Source of the DNA: Calliopum simillimum
Taxonomy: Eukaryota; Arthropoda; Insecta; Diptera; Lauxaniidae
DNA length: 64,000 nucleotides
Reading direction: 5' to 3'
NCBI GenBank assembly: GCA_951812925.1
Contig: OX638369.1
Span: 130,971,287-131,035,286, forward strand
In this document: positions 27,401 to 38,586 of the stretch, piece after piece
Position numbering within the stretch: position 1 is the first letter of the stretch
Layout: every line of letters begins with the position of its first letter
Position numbers and translations under genes: made by a program
Notes under the pieces: generated by a model
What the model was told of the DNA's origin: nothing
Database searches by the model: none
The model's input: only the letters and a program-made list of their open reading frames with translations

Positions 27401-30400
27401 TATTTACCGTCTTATTCAAAAAATAAAGTATTGCGATTCTAGTTGGTCTATATATGGGGCATAACATACCGTTACGGATAGCATTCGACTTTTGCATCTC
27501 CAATTTTTTTTAAACTTTTTTATCTTATAGTAGTATAGCATCTATGATTTTTTTAAATTTTTTTCATCGAGCCGTTTCAGAGATATAAATTTTCAAAAAA
27601 CTAAAAAAGCTGCAAGACCAACATTTAGTACAATAGTATTTTGAAACGCATATCGCTTATTTTTTGTAGATCTTGTAATTCTCTACAAATTTGGTCCCAT
27701 TACTTTTTATCGTAGTACTTACCAATTCGCAGATATCCTTAAAAAACCAGTAATTTCGAAGCCTTAACGGTTAATCAAAAATATTTTTAAGGTCATGAGC
27801 CGTGCGAATAAAAAATTTTGTACGGTATATAGAAAATTAAATTATCTTTCAAACGGCATTTTAATTTTGTTTGTGCAACTTCTCATTGAAGAGTTATTGC
27901 AATTTAAAAAGTAAGATATTTTAATATGAACTCATAGGAAGTTTTTCATATCATAACTGTTAACAACTTTTTAAATTGGGTGATCTCCTAAACAAGAAGT
28001 TATACGCAAATACTTTTAACGTATTTTTGTAGGAAATTTCCTGTGCTACAAAATTGGACACCAACATTTTTCTGTAAAAGTTAGCATTAGCGAGATATTT
28101 GCAAAAAACTGACTTTAGCGACCTTTGAGCCCGAATAACTTTTTATGCGCACACGACTTTGCAATGGACTTTTCACAGTTTGTGTATCATGCATAAATAA
28201 AGACAATTCCGGTGAAAAATTTCCACTAGGAATTTTTTCGAAGAAAATGTCTTATTTCCCTGGGCTATAATGGGGGTCTGTGAACTTTTTTTTCCTCTCC
28301 CGGCAATGAGGAATTTTTTTTTTGATATTTTTATCAAAATTTTGTATGGGAACCCCCTTAAGGGGTGGATAAAAAGGGCTAATATGTTGGAGAAAAATGT
28401 TAAAAAGGAACAATTAATGGGGGCTTCCTCTCCCGGCAATGAGAAATTTTTTTTGATCAAAAGTTTGTATAGGAGCCCCTTAAGGGGTGAAAAAAATTGG
28501 TTAGTATATTTAAGAAAAATGTTGGAGAGGAAAAATCAATGGGGGTCGGTGAATATTTTTACCCTCTCCATAGATCTATCGTTTGCCCATTCTAAAAATA
28601 GTCTTAAAATTTGTCAAATTCATTAAAGTTGTTTTAGAATTTTTTTTTTCAAAATCGAAGAGAATAATCATTGATAAAAATAGCAATTTAGTTTTAAAAG
28701 TTGAAAATTTAATAAAAAATTTTTTAAAAAAAAATTTTGTTTTTTTATAAAAATTTCCCTAAAAAAAAATTTCATGATTTGGTTGACTATTGACAGAGTT
28801 ATGAGCGTTTCAAAAAACTACTAAATGTTGTTTTTGCAGCTTTTTAAGTTTTTTGAAAATTTATATCTCTGAAACGGCTCGATGAAAAAAATTTAAAAAA
28901 TCATAGATACCAATCTCAACTAGTACTATAGACAAAACAAAAGGAGATGCAAAAGTCAAATGCTATCCGAAACAGTATGTAATGCCCCATATACATAAAT
29001 AGAACAAAATAGACATTTACGATGTTTTTCTTAGTACTTCTTTGCTAATGTTATCAAAGCGGATGCCATTATTCCTGAGGGGATGGTTAATTTTACTGAC
29101 TCTACATCTGAAATCGCAATAACAGACACATCAGTGGTAAAATCTGATATTCTCATATATCCATCATACATGAGCAATTTCGCGGTGCTAATATTAATTG
29201 CAATAGCAGTGATTGCACAGCTGACACACATTACAAAAATAATACTTATGCTGTTATTCGCAGGTAACACATAATATCGATTTTTATAAAGACCTTACAA
29301 TTTGAATTACAAAATATTTAACATTTAGCACTATACTGTTATTGTAATATTTACATTATGAACGAATTGTACCTATTGGAAGATTATCTCGCAGCATATC
29401 CGTGAGTTCCTAGCTTAAAGATTAAATAAATACGATGTTATATGTTTTCTGTTTGCAATTTCAGAACTATACCAACTAGTTATAGTGTCTCCGGAATACT
29501 CGTTGTGGCAGCGTTGGCCCTTTCGCTTCTTGCCCGTCATGTAAGAACGAATTCAAATGTTTGTAATTTAAACTGTTTACAAATCACTTTATAGATGGAT
29601 CAGGAAGATCGGGTTATTTTTAAATGGAAAACAGAAGTCGCTGAACAAAAAGAGATGGCAACTGATATGAGACAACGCAATGAAGCTTTAGTTTATAACG
29701 TTCTTCCAGTTCACGTTGCAGAACACTTCATGAAGAACACAAAACGTTCGCATGACGATTTATATTCACAAAGCTACTCCGAAGTTGGTGTCTTATTTGC
29801 TAGTATGCCAAACTTTTCAGGTTTGTATTTCATAAGTTATTTTAATTTGTGAATTAAAAGACAGTTAACATATGAACTGAACAGATTTTTATTCGGAGGA
29901 AACTGTAAATAACCAAGGTCTAGAATGTTTAAGATTCTTAAATGAAGTAATTTCAGATTTTGATGCGGTAAATCATTTCAATTCAAATAAACAATTGAGA
30001 CTTTATTCGCTTACAGTTCTTATTTTCTTACTCAGCTTTTGGAACTTCCTCAGTTTCAAGATATTATTAAAATCAAAACGATTGGGTCTACGTATATGGC
30101 CGCCAGTGGAATAAATATAGCTCGTACGTCTCTTCCAAATGATCCCATAACAAAGCGTTGGGCTCATTTAGATTTACTTGTCGAATTCGCCCTGGAACTA
30201 AAGAAGGCTTTGCAGGGAATAAACGAACAATCATTCAATCATTTTGTACTAAAAATGGGCATAAATCATGGTCCTATTACTGCTGGTGTTATTGGCGCTA
30301 GAAAGCCTCATTATGATATTTGGGGGAATACCGTAAACGTAGCATCACGAATGGAGTCTACTGGAAAAGCTGGTGCCATACAAGTAAGAAGTTACCAATT

Positions 30401-31076
30401 TTATATATCAAAATTTATTGTAAAAATAATTTATATCGTCATAGGTAACGGAAGAGACGTGCAACATTCTTCAAGAATTTGGATATAGTTTTCAACAACG
30501 TGGCCTCGTTAGCGTAAAAGGAAAAGGTCAACTGATGACTTATTATCTACAGGTACGGTAACGATAGCCAATATGCGCTAACGCCTCTGAGATAAGATTT
30601 ATTTAGCTGAAACTTGTTTCTATAACCATTTTTTAATTTGATTTAATCTTTGATTGAAGCAATGCTACTTTAATAATCTGTATATGTAATTGAGCCTCTC
30701 TTTTTAGGGAAAAACTTCTATAAAATCAGCAAAAGTAGCAAATTCGCCCAAAAATCAGGACTCACATACGAACACCGATAAAAAAACTTCATTATCACCC
30801 ACCGAAAGCATAAAGGGTAAGGCAAAAGTACTTAACAACGTCAAAAGTAATGACAATCCGTTAGAAGATCCGCCTGAATTTATAAATAAATCTTTTGAGA
30901 AAGATCCACGCTCTCCACGTTCAATCCGCGAAAACCTGCATCATGAAAAAAGCACTGGAAACTTCGAGGATGTGGAAGTTGATATTAAGACACCGCTTTT
31001 ACAAATTAACCTTAACAATACCGTTTTAATGTCAAACGATAGAAATAATAGTGAAAAAGATTCTCTAATAGATTAA
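18411..31076 (+). CDS. Ac3: Adenylyl cyclase, type-3-like; 19 exons, N-terminus missing
   Basis: Integral-membrane enzyme making cAMP from ATP. Exons: 18411-18609, 18676-18835, 18906-19055, 23395-23513, 23590-23701, 23774-23901, 24746-24904, 25231-25369, 25435-25646, 25718-25876, 25947-26151, 29035-29263, 29329-29401, 29465-29540, 29595-29820, 29885-29967, 30036-30383, 30445-30552, 30708-31076. All junctions are GT-AG and phases agree (1,084 codons plus stop). Order: most of the first membrane bundle, [12 protein letters not shown] helix, C1 domain with YADIVGFT and KILGDCYYC (metal Asp pair) and [14 protein letters not shown], acidic linker (25435-25646), second membrane bundle with an NFT glycosylation site, and C2 domain with [24 protein letters not shown] and [22 protein letters not shown] resembles ADCY3 more than types 1, 2, 5 or 8. 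By comparison with ADCY3, roughly 100 N-terminal residues, including the first membrane helix, lie in unseen upstream exon(s). The first visible exon begins in phase, needing one base from upstream. Confidence 0.95.
19267..19796 (-). mobile_element. Decayed mariner element in cyclase intron
   Basis: Inverted ends share GTTTCTTCAGAxGTCATC and continue through CATTTCGCAATGAAAC (left 19271-19308, right 19756-19792), with TA on both flanks (19265-19266 and 19797-19798). On the minus strand near 19590-19455 a frame reads [10 protein letters not shown], then [18 protein letters not shown], the N-terminal region of an irritans-type mariner transposase, with one stop. At only 530 bases it is internally deleted and cannot be autonomous. 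Confidence 0.8.
20883..21471 (+). mobile_element. Internally deleted mariner-family element
   Basis: Perfect outer ends CAGGGTGCTCC are flanked by TA, with inverted repeats extending ~50 bases through GTCGGTATGTAAAC. Total length is 589 bases, about half a full element. It is inserted in the element at 19854-23130. Confidence 0.9.
20997..21355 (+). pseudogene. Transposase with the catalytic middle deleted
   Basis: The N-terminal part begins [16 protein letters not shown] and runs to SDNTIRRF, the helix-turn-helix region (DUF4817-like) found at the start of many arthropod mariner-related transposases. After a C-rich junction (~21139-21147) a different frame resumes with [19 protein letters not shown] and runs to a TAG at 21353-21355, matching the transposase C-terminus. 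The region between, with the first two catalytic acidic residues, is gone and the frame is shifted. It cannot encode an active enzyme. Confidence 0.85.
21581..22810 (-). mobile_element. Pogo/Tigger-like non-autonomous element with GGGGCTAGTGTGGAC phrase
   Basis: Ends are TAGGGGAGGGGGGG and its inverse (22797-22810). The phrase GGGGCTAGTGTGGAC appears direct at 21592, 21792 and 21824 (variant) and inverted at 21771, 22402 (variant), 22426, 22769 and 22785. It is nested inside 19854-23130. Its only coding trace is a transposase C-terminal tail on the minus strand (21980-22385), which places it in the pogo/Tigger group by inference. Confidence 0.7.
21980..22385 (-). pseudogene. Pogo/Tigger-type transposase C-terminal tail, partly duplicated
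   Basis: Reading leftward from 22385 the frame has [15 protein letters not shown], like the P.RPxPKAPPRK tail of arthropod Tigger-like transposases. Next comes [18 protein letters not shown], then [12 protein letters not shown]. About 210 bases on, a second copy in another frame repeats [18 protein letters not shown]. The catalytic DDE region is absent. The assignment rests on remembered family motifs. Confidence 0.55.
26584..27140. repeat. Degenerate minisatellite of GGAAATAACGCCA phrases in both orientations
   Basis: About 560 bases are built from variants of GGAAATAACGCCAGAA and its inverse, plus GGCTTTATTTCCAAAA, spaced ~20-35 bases apart and freely mixed in orientation. Minus-strand ORFs of 71 and 75 codons across it are products of the repeat (WRYF / GNKA runs). 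Confidence 0.75.
27448..28996. mobile_element. Foldback element with ~168-base terminal arms
   Basis: The left arm (27448-27615) and right arm (28829-28996) are reverse complements, sharing TATATGGGGCAT at the tips, GACTTTTGCATCTCC, and CGAGCCGTTTCAGAGATATA. The 1.2-kb interior includes two to three copies of a ~130-base block (GGGGTGGAxAAAA, TGTTGGAGA, CTCTCCCGGCAATGAG) at 28250-28570. No transposase was seen. Confidence 0.8.
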
Positions 31077-31138
31077 TTATTTAAACAATACATATTCAAA
31101 ACGATACCACCTTACTAAAAACCGTATGCACAACAGTC

Positions 31139-31144
31139 AATAAA
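31139..31144 (+). terminator. Polyadenylation signal for the cyclase
   Basis: AATAAA lies 63 bases after the TAA stop (31074-31076), giving a short 3' UTR. Confidence 0.55.
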
Positions 31145-31302
31145 CTTCGTCGTGATCAATCGGCTATTGATACTTTTGTCAAAAATAATTGCTGCTCAGA
31201 TCTAGCCTTTTTTCTCATTTGCTTTGTTAAACTAAGTACGAAAGTTGATTTTTTTTGTTTTATTTTGTTACATTTCCACGTCCATTAAGTTAGCAGAGCG
31301 AA

Positions 31303-32932
31303 AATGGCAGAGCTGAAAAAAAAGATGCCATAATTATAGGCGAATTAAGTGCCCTAACGCCGAATTTTAGGCTCTTCATTTAAAAAAAAAAAAGTTAGCT
31401 TACATATCGATACGTCCAACGTAAAAGTTGGTAACTCGAAAATCATAGTTTTTAGTTATGATAATTTTTGTATTGTTTTCGTTAAAACAAGAAAACCAAA
31501 AACAAAAATTGAGTAAATACTTTGGAAATCTGTAGTCCAGATAAAGTTCTTTCGACCATTAAATCGTTGTCACTATTCCAAATTTATATACAGTGATATT
31601 AACAATTTCAACTTATAATTTGGATAAAATGAATACACATGGGTTGTAACTCTAGTTACCAACTAATGTTCTCTTTCAGTTCCATGAAGAAAGTTGGTAA
31701 CTTAACTTGCCAACTACCATTAATATATATTTTACGGACATAACGTTGGTATGTAGGACTTACAACCACTGATTTTTAAAGAAAAATTAACTTATAACTT
31801 TGTAAGTTAAGTTACCAACAAAATTTGTTATTTTTGTCCCGTGCATAAGTTTTCAACTTAAGTTGCCAAGTTTTTGCATGGAAACCTCACTAAAATATAC
31901 TTAGGTTGTAACTTCAAACATTGCTCCCAGTCCTTCAAATTTCAAGATAGAGGTACCAAAATTTGACACAAGATAGAGTCTAATACGCAGATTTCGAAAA
32001 TCATTGTCCCGTAAAAAGTTGGTAACATGAGTTACAAACTTTTACGTTGGATGTATCGATATACGTATTGAACTAAAGTAAGCATTCAATAATTAAAGGC
32101 TAATTAATGGCTACTTAAATGCCGCATTGCCAAAAGAAAGCTTTTAATTAAAAAAAAAAAAATGGGTCAAATCAATTTTCTTGAAATTATGAACTTTTAA
32201 CAACAACAATTCCAGAACAGTCAACAACAACACCAACAACTTTAAAACAACTACAACAACTTTACTACTCCTACAAAAACAACAAAGAGAACCAGCTTTA
32301 CAACAACAACAGTTTTACAACAACAACAACTTTACAACAACAAATTAACTACTACTACATCAACAGTAATTTTACATAAGAGTAGGGGTAAGTGTGCGGC
32401 CTGCGGCCGCAGCTCAGAATTCAAATCTCCCAAAAATCCAACACCGGCTACGCTGATCAGTCCATAATATATCCAACACATAGTTTGCTAGCCAAATTGC
32501 GCGCGCAATTTTTAATAAAAATTTTTCATTTTTTTAAATAATAAGTAGCTGCTGCGCTTGCACAAGACTGATCCGCGAAGCCGATGTTGGATTTTTGGGA
32601 GTTTTATATCCTGAGCTGCGGCCGCAGGCCGCCCACTTACCCCTACTCTTATATAAAATTACTGTTGTTGTAGTAAATTTGTTGTTGTAAAGTTGTTGTT
32701 GTTTTTGTCTGGCGTTGTTGTTATTAAAAGTTCCTAATTTCAAGAAAATTGATTTGGTCCATTTTTTTTTTTTAATAAAAAGCTTTTCTTTTGGCAATAG
32801 GGCATTTAAGTAACCTTTCATTAGCCTTTAATTATTGACTGATTACTTTAGCCTAAAATTCGGCGTTAGGGCACTTAATTAGCCTTTAAGTAGCCTATAA
32901 TTATGGCATCTTATTTTTTCAGTTCTGCCATT
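31303..32932. mobile_element. Foldback element, ACAACAAC-rich core, interrupted left arm
   Basis: The outer tips are AATGGCAGAGCTGAAAAAA (31303) and its inverse (32914-32932). Pairing continues through GCCATAATTATAGGC and GTGCCCTAACGCCGAATTTTAGG, then (after an insertion at 31402-32065) through AATTAAAGGCTAATTAATGG and AAATCAATTTTCTTGAAATTA to CAACAAC runs and a GCGGCCGCAGCTCAG block near the centre (~32400 and ~32615). The inner core is shared with the palindrome at 51079-52406. Confidence 0.75.
31402..32065. mobile_element. Nested MITE with repeated GTTGGTAAC phrase
   Basis: The ends ACATATCGATACGTCCAACG and inverse (left ~31402, right ~32065) continue through TAAAAGTTGGTAACTC. The phrase AAGTTGGTAAC or GTTACCAAC recurs near 31655, 31690, 31810 and 32017, in both orientations. 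It interrupts the left arm of the foldback at 31303-32932 and has no ORF. Confidence 0.7.
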
Positions 32933-33159
32933 TGATTCTTATCAACGAACTTCTTTAGTAATCTGTGCGATTTCAATAACTTTTCACTTTGAAAGCTTTT
33001 CACTGAAGTCGCTGAGCCACATTTACGTAATAAAAAATATCAGCATCTCTTGTACAGAATCACATGATCTACAAATAGTATTGATTTATGCATCCGAAAA
33101 AAATTAACGTTTTAATTCTTCGTATACTGGTATATGTACATTCATTAGGCCGGTTCAAA

Positions 33160-33527
33160 TTTTTTTGCGGCAAAGAGTATAGCAACAAAAAAATCTACTA
33201 AAAATTCTAAAAATCTTTGCCCAAGAAACCATGGGTCTAAAATCAATATCAAGCAGCCGTAAATTGCGTTAAAGTTTTGTTGTACTACTTTAAAATACAA
33301 TGCAAAAAAAAAAAAGAAAAAATTCAAATACTTTTAATAATTTTAATTGAAACAAAAATTAAAAAATTTTAAGTTTTTCTTTTTTTGTTTTGTATTTTAA
33401 AGTACATAGTACATCAAAACTTCAAAGCAATTTACGGTGGCTCGATATTGATTTTAGACCCATGGTTTCTTGGGCAAAGTTTTTTAGAATTTTCAGTAGA
33501 CTTTTTTGTTGCTATACTCTTTGCCAA
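33160..33527. mobile_element. Palindromic element, ~145-base arms
   Basis: The left arm 33160-33310 and right arm 33383-33527 are reverse complements, sharing GCAAAGAGTATAGCAACAAA, GCCCAAGAAACCATGGGTCT and TACTTTAAAATACAA around a ~70-base AT spacer. The ORFs on each strand here are mirror images. Confidence 0.8.
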
Positions 33528-33726
33528 TTTTTGCCTCACGAACAAATTGGCCCAGCCTAACGTACATAATATATGCAGAGCACGAGATTCGACACAAAAA
33601 AGTTCCTGGTACTTTTAATCGTATGACCCACAGTTTTCACCAAATAGCTTTTGAAACAAAAAGCAAATGAAATTGCACATATTCCGGACCATATGTCCTA
33701 AAGAAATTTCTACGATCTTTGTACAC

Positions 33727-33967
33727 ATCGTCGGGTTAAAACTACAATAAGACATCTACATTTTTATTGTTTTAAGAAAAACGCATTTTAATTTTTTTGA
33801 AATTCGACTTATTCAGCCTTTTATTTCTTACGTAAAATTGGACTGGGACTCCATTTCAAAAAACAGACTTGACTGAGGCGTAGAGCCATTTCTTCTTCAT
33901 ATATCTGTATACTTAACTGAAAATATCAAAAAATGGATATATCTAGTTGTAGTTTTAACCCGACGAT
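33727..33967. mobile_element. MITE with ATCGTCGGGTTAAAACTACAA ends
   Basis: Inverted ends ATCGTCGGGTTAAAACTACA (33727) and the reciprocal at 33942-33967 flank 241 bases. Its closest relative is at 37267-37526. Flanking bases fit a short target site but are not decisive. Confidence 0.75.
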
Positions 33968-34019
33968 ATGGTGTAAGATAATATTTTTAATGTTGCCAAT
34001 TTTTTAGCAGCCATATGAA

Positions 34020-34480
34020 TTGAAAGTGATATAACTTTATTTTTTAGTTTTCAGATATCAGAGATCGATGATGAGTTTATATATATGTATAAATCCCACA
34101 TGCTTTATGTAAGCGTAATGTGAGTTGATGGTTTTTTTTTTTTTTTTTTGCAACCCCACTAGTTACATTTGTTTTGGATTTTTTAAACTAAAATTGGCAT
34201 AAGTCCTTTTTACTTTAAGATATTGGCAAAAGTTTTTTTTTCAGATGATTTTTGATGAAATTTTAACATTTTTACTGGGAGATATACCACTTTCAAAATA
34301 AACTATTTAAGGCTCTGTGCAATAACGCTCTGGCTGTTTTTTACACGATCTTGTACATTACGTTTACATTTAGCATGTGTGATTTTAACATATAAATGCA
34401 ATGTAACATGTGGGGCTTTAACAATCATCGATCTCTGACATCTGAAAACTAAAAAAAAGTTATACCACTTTCAAAATAAT
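34020..34480. mobile_element. Inverted-repeat element
   Basis: GAAAGTGATATAACTTTATT..TTTAGTTTTCAGATxTCAGAGATCGATGAT at 34020-34080 pairs with 34420-34480. The inner part matches CATGT.GGGATTTAGCAATCATCGAT in the cyclase intron near 25090, so the family is dispersed. Confidence 0.6.
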
Positions 34481-36110
34481 CTATTCAAAAGCTGTAAAAC
34501 TATTTAAAAAAAATCAACAAAATTAAAATTGTCAGCGTTTATGCCAGATCAGCGCTCATACGGCAACTTTCTAATTAAGGCTCCTTAACCTTTTTTGCTC
34601 AAAACTGAATTTATTGCAATATTAGAATTCACCAAAATATTCTTAAGTACCAATTATGACTATAGAAAATTTTTAATATATTTAAGTAGCATTTTCAAAC
34701 TTTTTCACTTGATCTCAAATTAGTGTGAACAGGTCGCGGATGTTATAGTTCAAATATCATACACTGGAGTTTAATAAAATCTTGGTGAAACAAATAGTAT
34801 AGATAACAACACCAACCATTGTTAAATTACCTGATTTAATTCGAAACAAGCAAAAGTGCTATCTTTTGCCAGGCCAAACAATTAAATCATCTACATTGCA
34901 CAGAAGATAAAAGAAGTGTGTGAAATAACTTCATATTTTTAGTAGATAAGGGCTTTAATTTATAAAGTATCCAGCTTAAATCCTCACGTCTCATCAAACT
35001 ATTACTTAAGTCTTTGCAATATGGCCAATGGCCCACACGACTCCATGGTGTTTCAAATAGATAAAATAGCAACAATTAGCCAATGAAATTGGTGTAATGA
35101 TCAGTCAAAAAAAAACCTCTATCAATAATTTCAGAAAGTAATAATCAGCCTGCATTTATGTTTTCACAATATAACTTTGCTTAAATTTTTTCACACTCTG
35201 TCAAAGTCAACCCCACAGTGAAACCTATTAGGCTTATTAGGAAGGACAAAACCCAAAAATAAAAATCCTTTTGCTTTTATTGATTTTTTGAGAGCAACAT
35301 AATTAACAATAATAGACATAATAAATCATTATCCATTAGTTATTCAAGTTAATTTTTCTCTTAACAACTGAAAAAAAAAAAAAAACATTTGACTTTGCAA
35401 CTGGTGCGGTGCTTGAATTTCAAATATGGGGACATGGAGACTCTAAGAATTTAATTTAAAACAACATCGATTTATGCAGATAATTTTATGGGGCTTTTCG
35501 ATATCTTCAAAAAAAATTTGCTTCAAGATAAAGTGGTCTGCAATATAATTAACAATAGAAAGTTGTGTAATTTTGTGATTTCAGTTGCAATGAATATAAT
35601 TTAATTAGATCTAAGGGATTGTTTAAGTACTCGTATGTGTGTGTCGCTAAATTAATGTAGATTTGTTTTATTGTATAAATTTATTTGTATTAAGTCTTGA
35701 TGCTATTTGTAATTATAGTAAGTAGTAAATTATTGATTAGTAAATATTATATACGCTTACTTATATGTACATGTACATTAGGGTGTGTGTTGTTTTCATT
35801 TTTATTAAATATTAGTTGCTCTCTGTTAATTTCTATTCAAAATATATATCAATGTGCATACGAGGGGACTTACAAAAGTTCGCTGAGTTGGTGCTAGTTT
35901 ACTTCTTTTTAAAAAATTCGATGATGAAAGATGATTATAATATGTACTTCATTTTAAATTTAAGAGAGATCGATCAAAATGGAGATGAGAAAACGTAAAA
36001 TAACTGATAAAAAATCGAAAGAAATTCCCGCACCAACATAACAAGAATTTCGTTATGGGATCCTTTATGACTTTCGGCGGCAATTCAAACCAGTACAAAT
36101 TTTCAATGAA
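34481..36110. other. Intergenic, no recognised feature
   Basis: AT-rich DNA. ORFs at 34887-35075, 35697-35897 and 35816-35998 carry no known motif. Confidence 0.35.
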
Positions 36111-36149
36111 TGGCAAACTGCATTGTGATTTCTAGGTGTTTCTGAAAAT

Positions 36150-36297
36150 CAATAAATTTGAGAAGAAATGCAATGCGGATATAATTAATACCGTTAACGC
36201 AGAAATCGAGTTGCTTCAAAAACATGATTTTCAGGACTGTTTTAACGAGTTGATCTACAGGTTAAAACAATGTAGTGACAAAATGGCGATTGTGTAA
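36150..36297 (+). pseudogene. Possible transposase C-terminal remnant
   Basis: An open stretch ends HDFQDCFNELIYRLKQCSD then TAA. It resembles the xFQxCFxxWxxRxxKC tail of mariner/Tc1-type transposases but lacks the usual Trp and any catalytic domain. Very tentative. Confidence 0.2.
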
Positions 36298-36534
36298 AGA
36301 AGATAAAAAAGATGAAGGTCAGAAATAAATTAGCAAAAAGATTTTTCCTGATTTTCTTCTAACCAACTCAACGAATTTTTGTTAACCGCTTCGTACAAAT
36401 TGATTTGACAAATTGATTTGACAAATTTATTTGAAATCTAAAGATTGATTTTAGCTAAAGGTAATCGAAATCATCAATTTATTTCATTCCTTTTAGAATT
36501 TTTAAGTGTGTTACTTAATGACATTTATTTATTG

Positions 36535-36597
36535 AAAATTAGTTTTTAATTGAACTTTTAGTCATATATTTGCAAAGATCGATTTACATATAAATCT
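36535..36597 (-). repeat. Inverted copy of the repeat at 1543-1603
   Basis: About 60 bases are the reverse complement of 1543-1603 with one or two mismatches, including GCAAAGATCGATTTAC. Confidence 0.7.
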
Positions 36598-36809
36598 TTC
36601 AATGCATTCTCTAACACATAATTATGACAAATTAAGGAACGGATTAAAAACACGGCTGTAATGACATATGTTTCGTCTTTCATTCCTTTAAAACCTAATT
36701 CTAAATTTATAAAAATTCAAAATAATATACAACCTAATGTACTCGCACATCATAGTAATTAGTTAATAACAATAATAAAAACTAACTTAAACAAAGATAA
36801 AGTGATTTG

Positions 36810-37000
36810 CTTCTCGTCCGAATTTGCCCAGTTTTTTGGTTGCATTGTCGTAAAAAATACTCCTAATTATCTTGCTCAGTTTTTCCAAAAAATGTATTTC
36901 CACACACAGCCAGCCAGCCAGCCAGACAAACGGACATGGATATAGCGACTCCGGAGGTGACGCTGATCAAGAATATATATACTTTTCTATATCTGCCAAA
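36810..37000 (-). mobile_element. DINE-1-like fragment
   Basis: Contains the CCAGCCAGCCAGCCAG microsatellite, GGACATGGATATAGCGACTC, GTGACGCTGATCAAGAATAT and TATATATACTTTTC landmarks of the family in minus orientation. The 5' terminal TATACCC block and most of the body are missing. Confidence 0.6.
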
Positions 37001-37266
37001 AATTGACGGAGCCAGCCAATAATGGAGTTTTAGGAAAAATGCTAATGAGGAACTAACGCACTTCTACAATGCATTAATTGGTACATAGTTTATCTTATTA
37101 AATCAATGATGAAAATTAGTAGAAAATAACAACTTCATTTCAGAATCCATTCCGATGATTTCTGGTAGTTGCTTACCCGAAGCACAGTTGCGAAAAGCAA
37201 TACAACTACAAAAGAAATCAATCATAAAAAAAAAATTTAAAAATCTAACGACTTTACTGTCTATAT

Positions 37267-37526
37267 ATCGTCGGGTTAAAACTACAACTAGACATATACA
37301 TATACCGATGTTTTGAGTTAAGTATGCAGAAACATGAAGAAAAAACGGCTCTATGTCCCAGTCTAGTCGATTTTTTGAAATATAGTCCGCACCAAATTTT
37401 ATATAAAGAATAAAATGCAGAAAACTGTAAAATCCCATACAAAAAGTTAATTTTAAAAAACTTAAAACACTCTTTTCTCAAAACATGAAAAATGTAGATG
37501 TCTAGTTGTAGTTTTAACCCGACGAT
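37267..37526. mobile_element. MITE with ATCGTCGGGTTAAAACTACAA ends
   Basis: The same inverted ends as 33727-33967 (ATCGTCGGGTTAAAACTACA and inverse, continuing CTAGACAT) flank 260 bases. Confidence 0.8.
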
Positions 37527-38311
37527 ATGACTGTTATATAACATGGTCCCACAAAAAAAAAAAAAAAAAACACATGAGAAAATCCAAAAACTCTTAAAGT
37601 AAACATTAAAAAAAAATACCCGTTTCCCGTCGTTTTTCTCCAGCAAGTCAGATTTTTTTTAATCGATTTTTGAAGTTTTTGAATCCACTGTATATGAAAA
37701 GAACAAAAATAACGTATTCTTTTGTTAAATCGATGAATTTAACTACATATATGATCCTTGCATCTGAGGTGTATCATGTGTTCAGTGAACTTATGCAGGA
37801 TATTACGAGGAATATGTTTTTAGAAAATTTTAACCCTCTACAACCCCCACATATGGGTCATTTTTACCCTTTTCTAAAATAGGTACAAAAATGACACCTT
37901 AAACAGGGGAATATTGAGTCACTATGTACTACAGAAATATTTGCTATAAAATTTCAATACTACTTAGTTGCTGAACTCTAAAAAGTCGAAATTATATCCC
38001 AAAACACAAAAACAAATCGTTAAAAAAATTAGGACTTTACACATTGCGTATTTATTACATCCCTGATGCACTTTCCTTAAGTTTAAAGAATTTTTCGCCT
38101 TTGGTAACTCCTAGTGAAATTTTTCGTAGAATATATTTGTGGAATTAACCCATTGTAACCCAGTTAATGTGTTCTAGGAAAATGATCCTTGTGTGATTTC
38201 GTTATAGTACGAGATCCGGCAGTAAAAAAACGTATTGATCGAAGTTTTAGTTAAAATCTAAAGGGGGAATATATGTATTTGTTCTACAATAAATTTTCAT
38301 GTTTAAAAATT

Positions 38312-38415
38312 AATTTACCGTTTAGGAGTTATTTATTAAAAACCGAATTTTTTACGTTTGTTGTTTATTGCGTGAAAAAAAACGGTTTTTAATAAATAAC
38401 TCCTAAACGGTAAAT
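38312..38415. repeat. Hairpin with ~34-base perfect arms
   Basis: TTTACCGTTTAGGAGTTATT and the following TATTAAAAACCG on the left are exactly mirrored at 38383-38415, with a ~36-base loop. Confidence 0.85.
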
Positions 38416-38586
38416 TTTTTACAACCGTAAAAAACGCGGAAAGGACCACTTCCCACCATGGTTGAATTACCCTGGTTGCAGCAGTAAAAAATGATGCTTC
38501 TTCTTATTATTTTTTTCCTTCGCAAATGTCAAATCATTGAGCAAAACAAAATAAAAAGTGACAATTCATTTATGAAAAAAAAATAT

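Larger units (their letters stand above)
26152..29034 (+). other. Large cyclase intron between membrane-bundle exons
   Basis: This 2.9-kb intron separates exons encoding helices of the second membrane bundle. It contains the minisatellite at 26584-27140 and the foldback at 27448-28996. No exon candidates were seen. Confidence 0.7.

Noticed and set aside
31303..32932. Possible LTR retrotransposon because of paired ends
   Set aside because: The ends are inverted, not direct, and there is no coding sequence.
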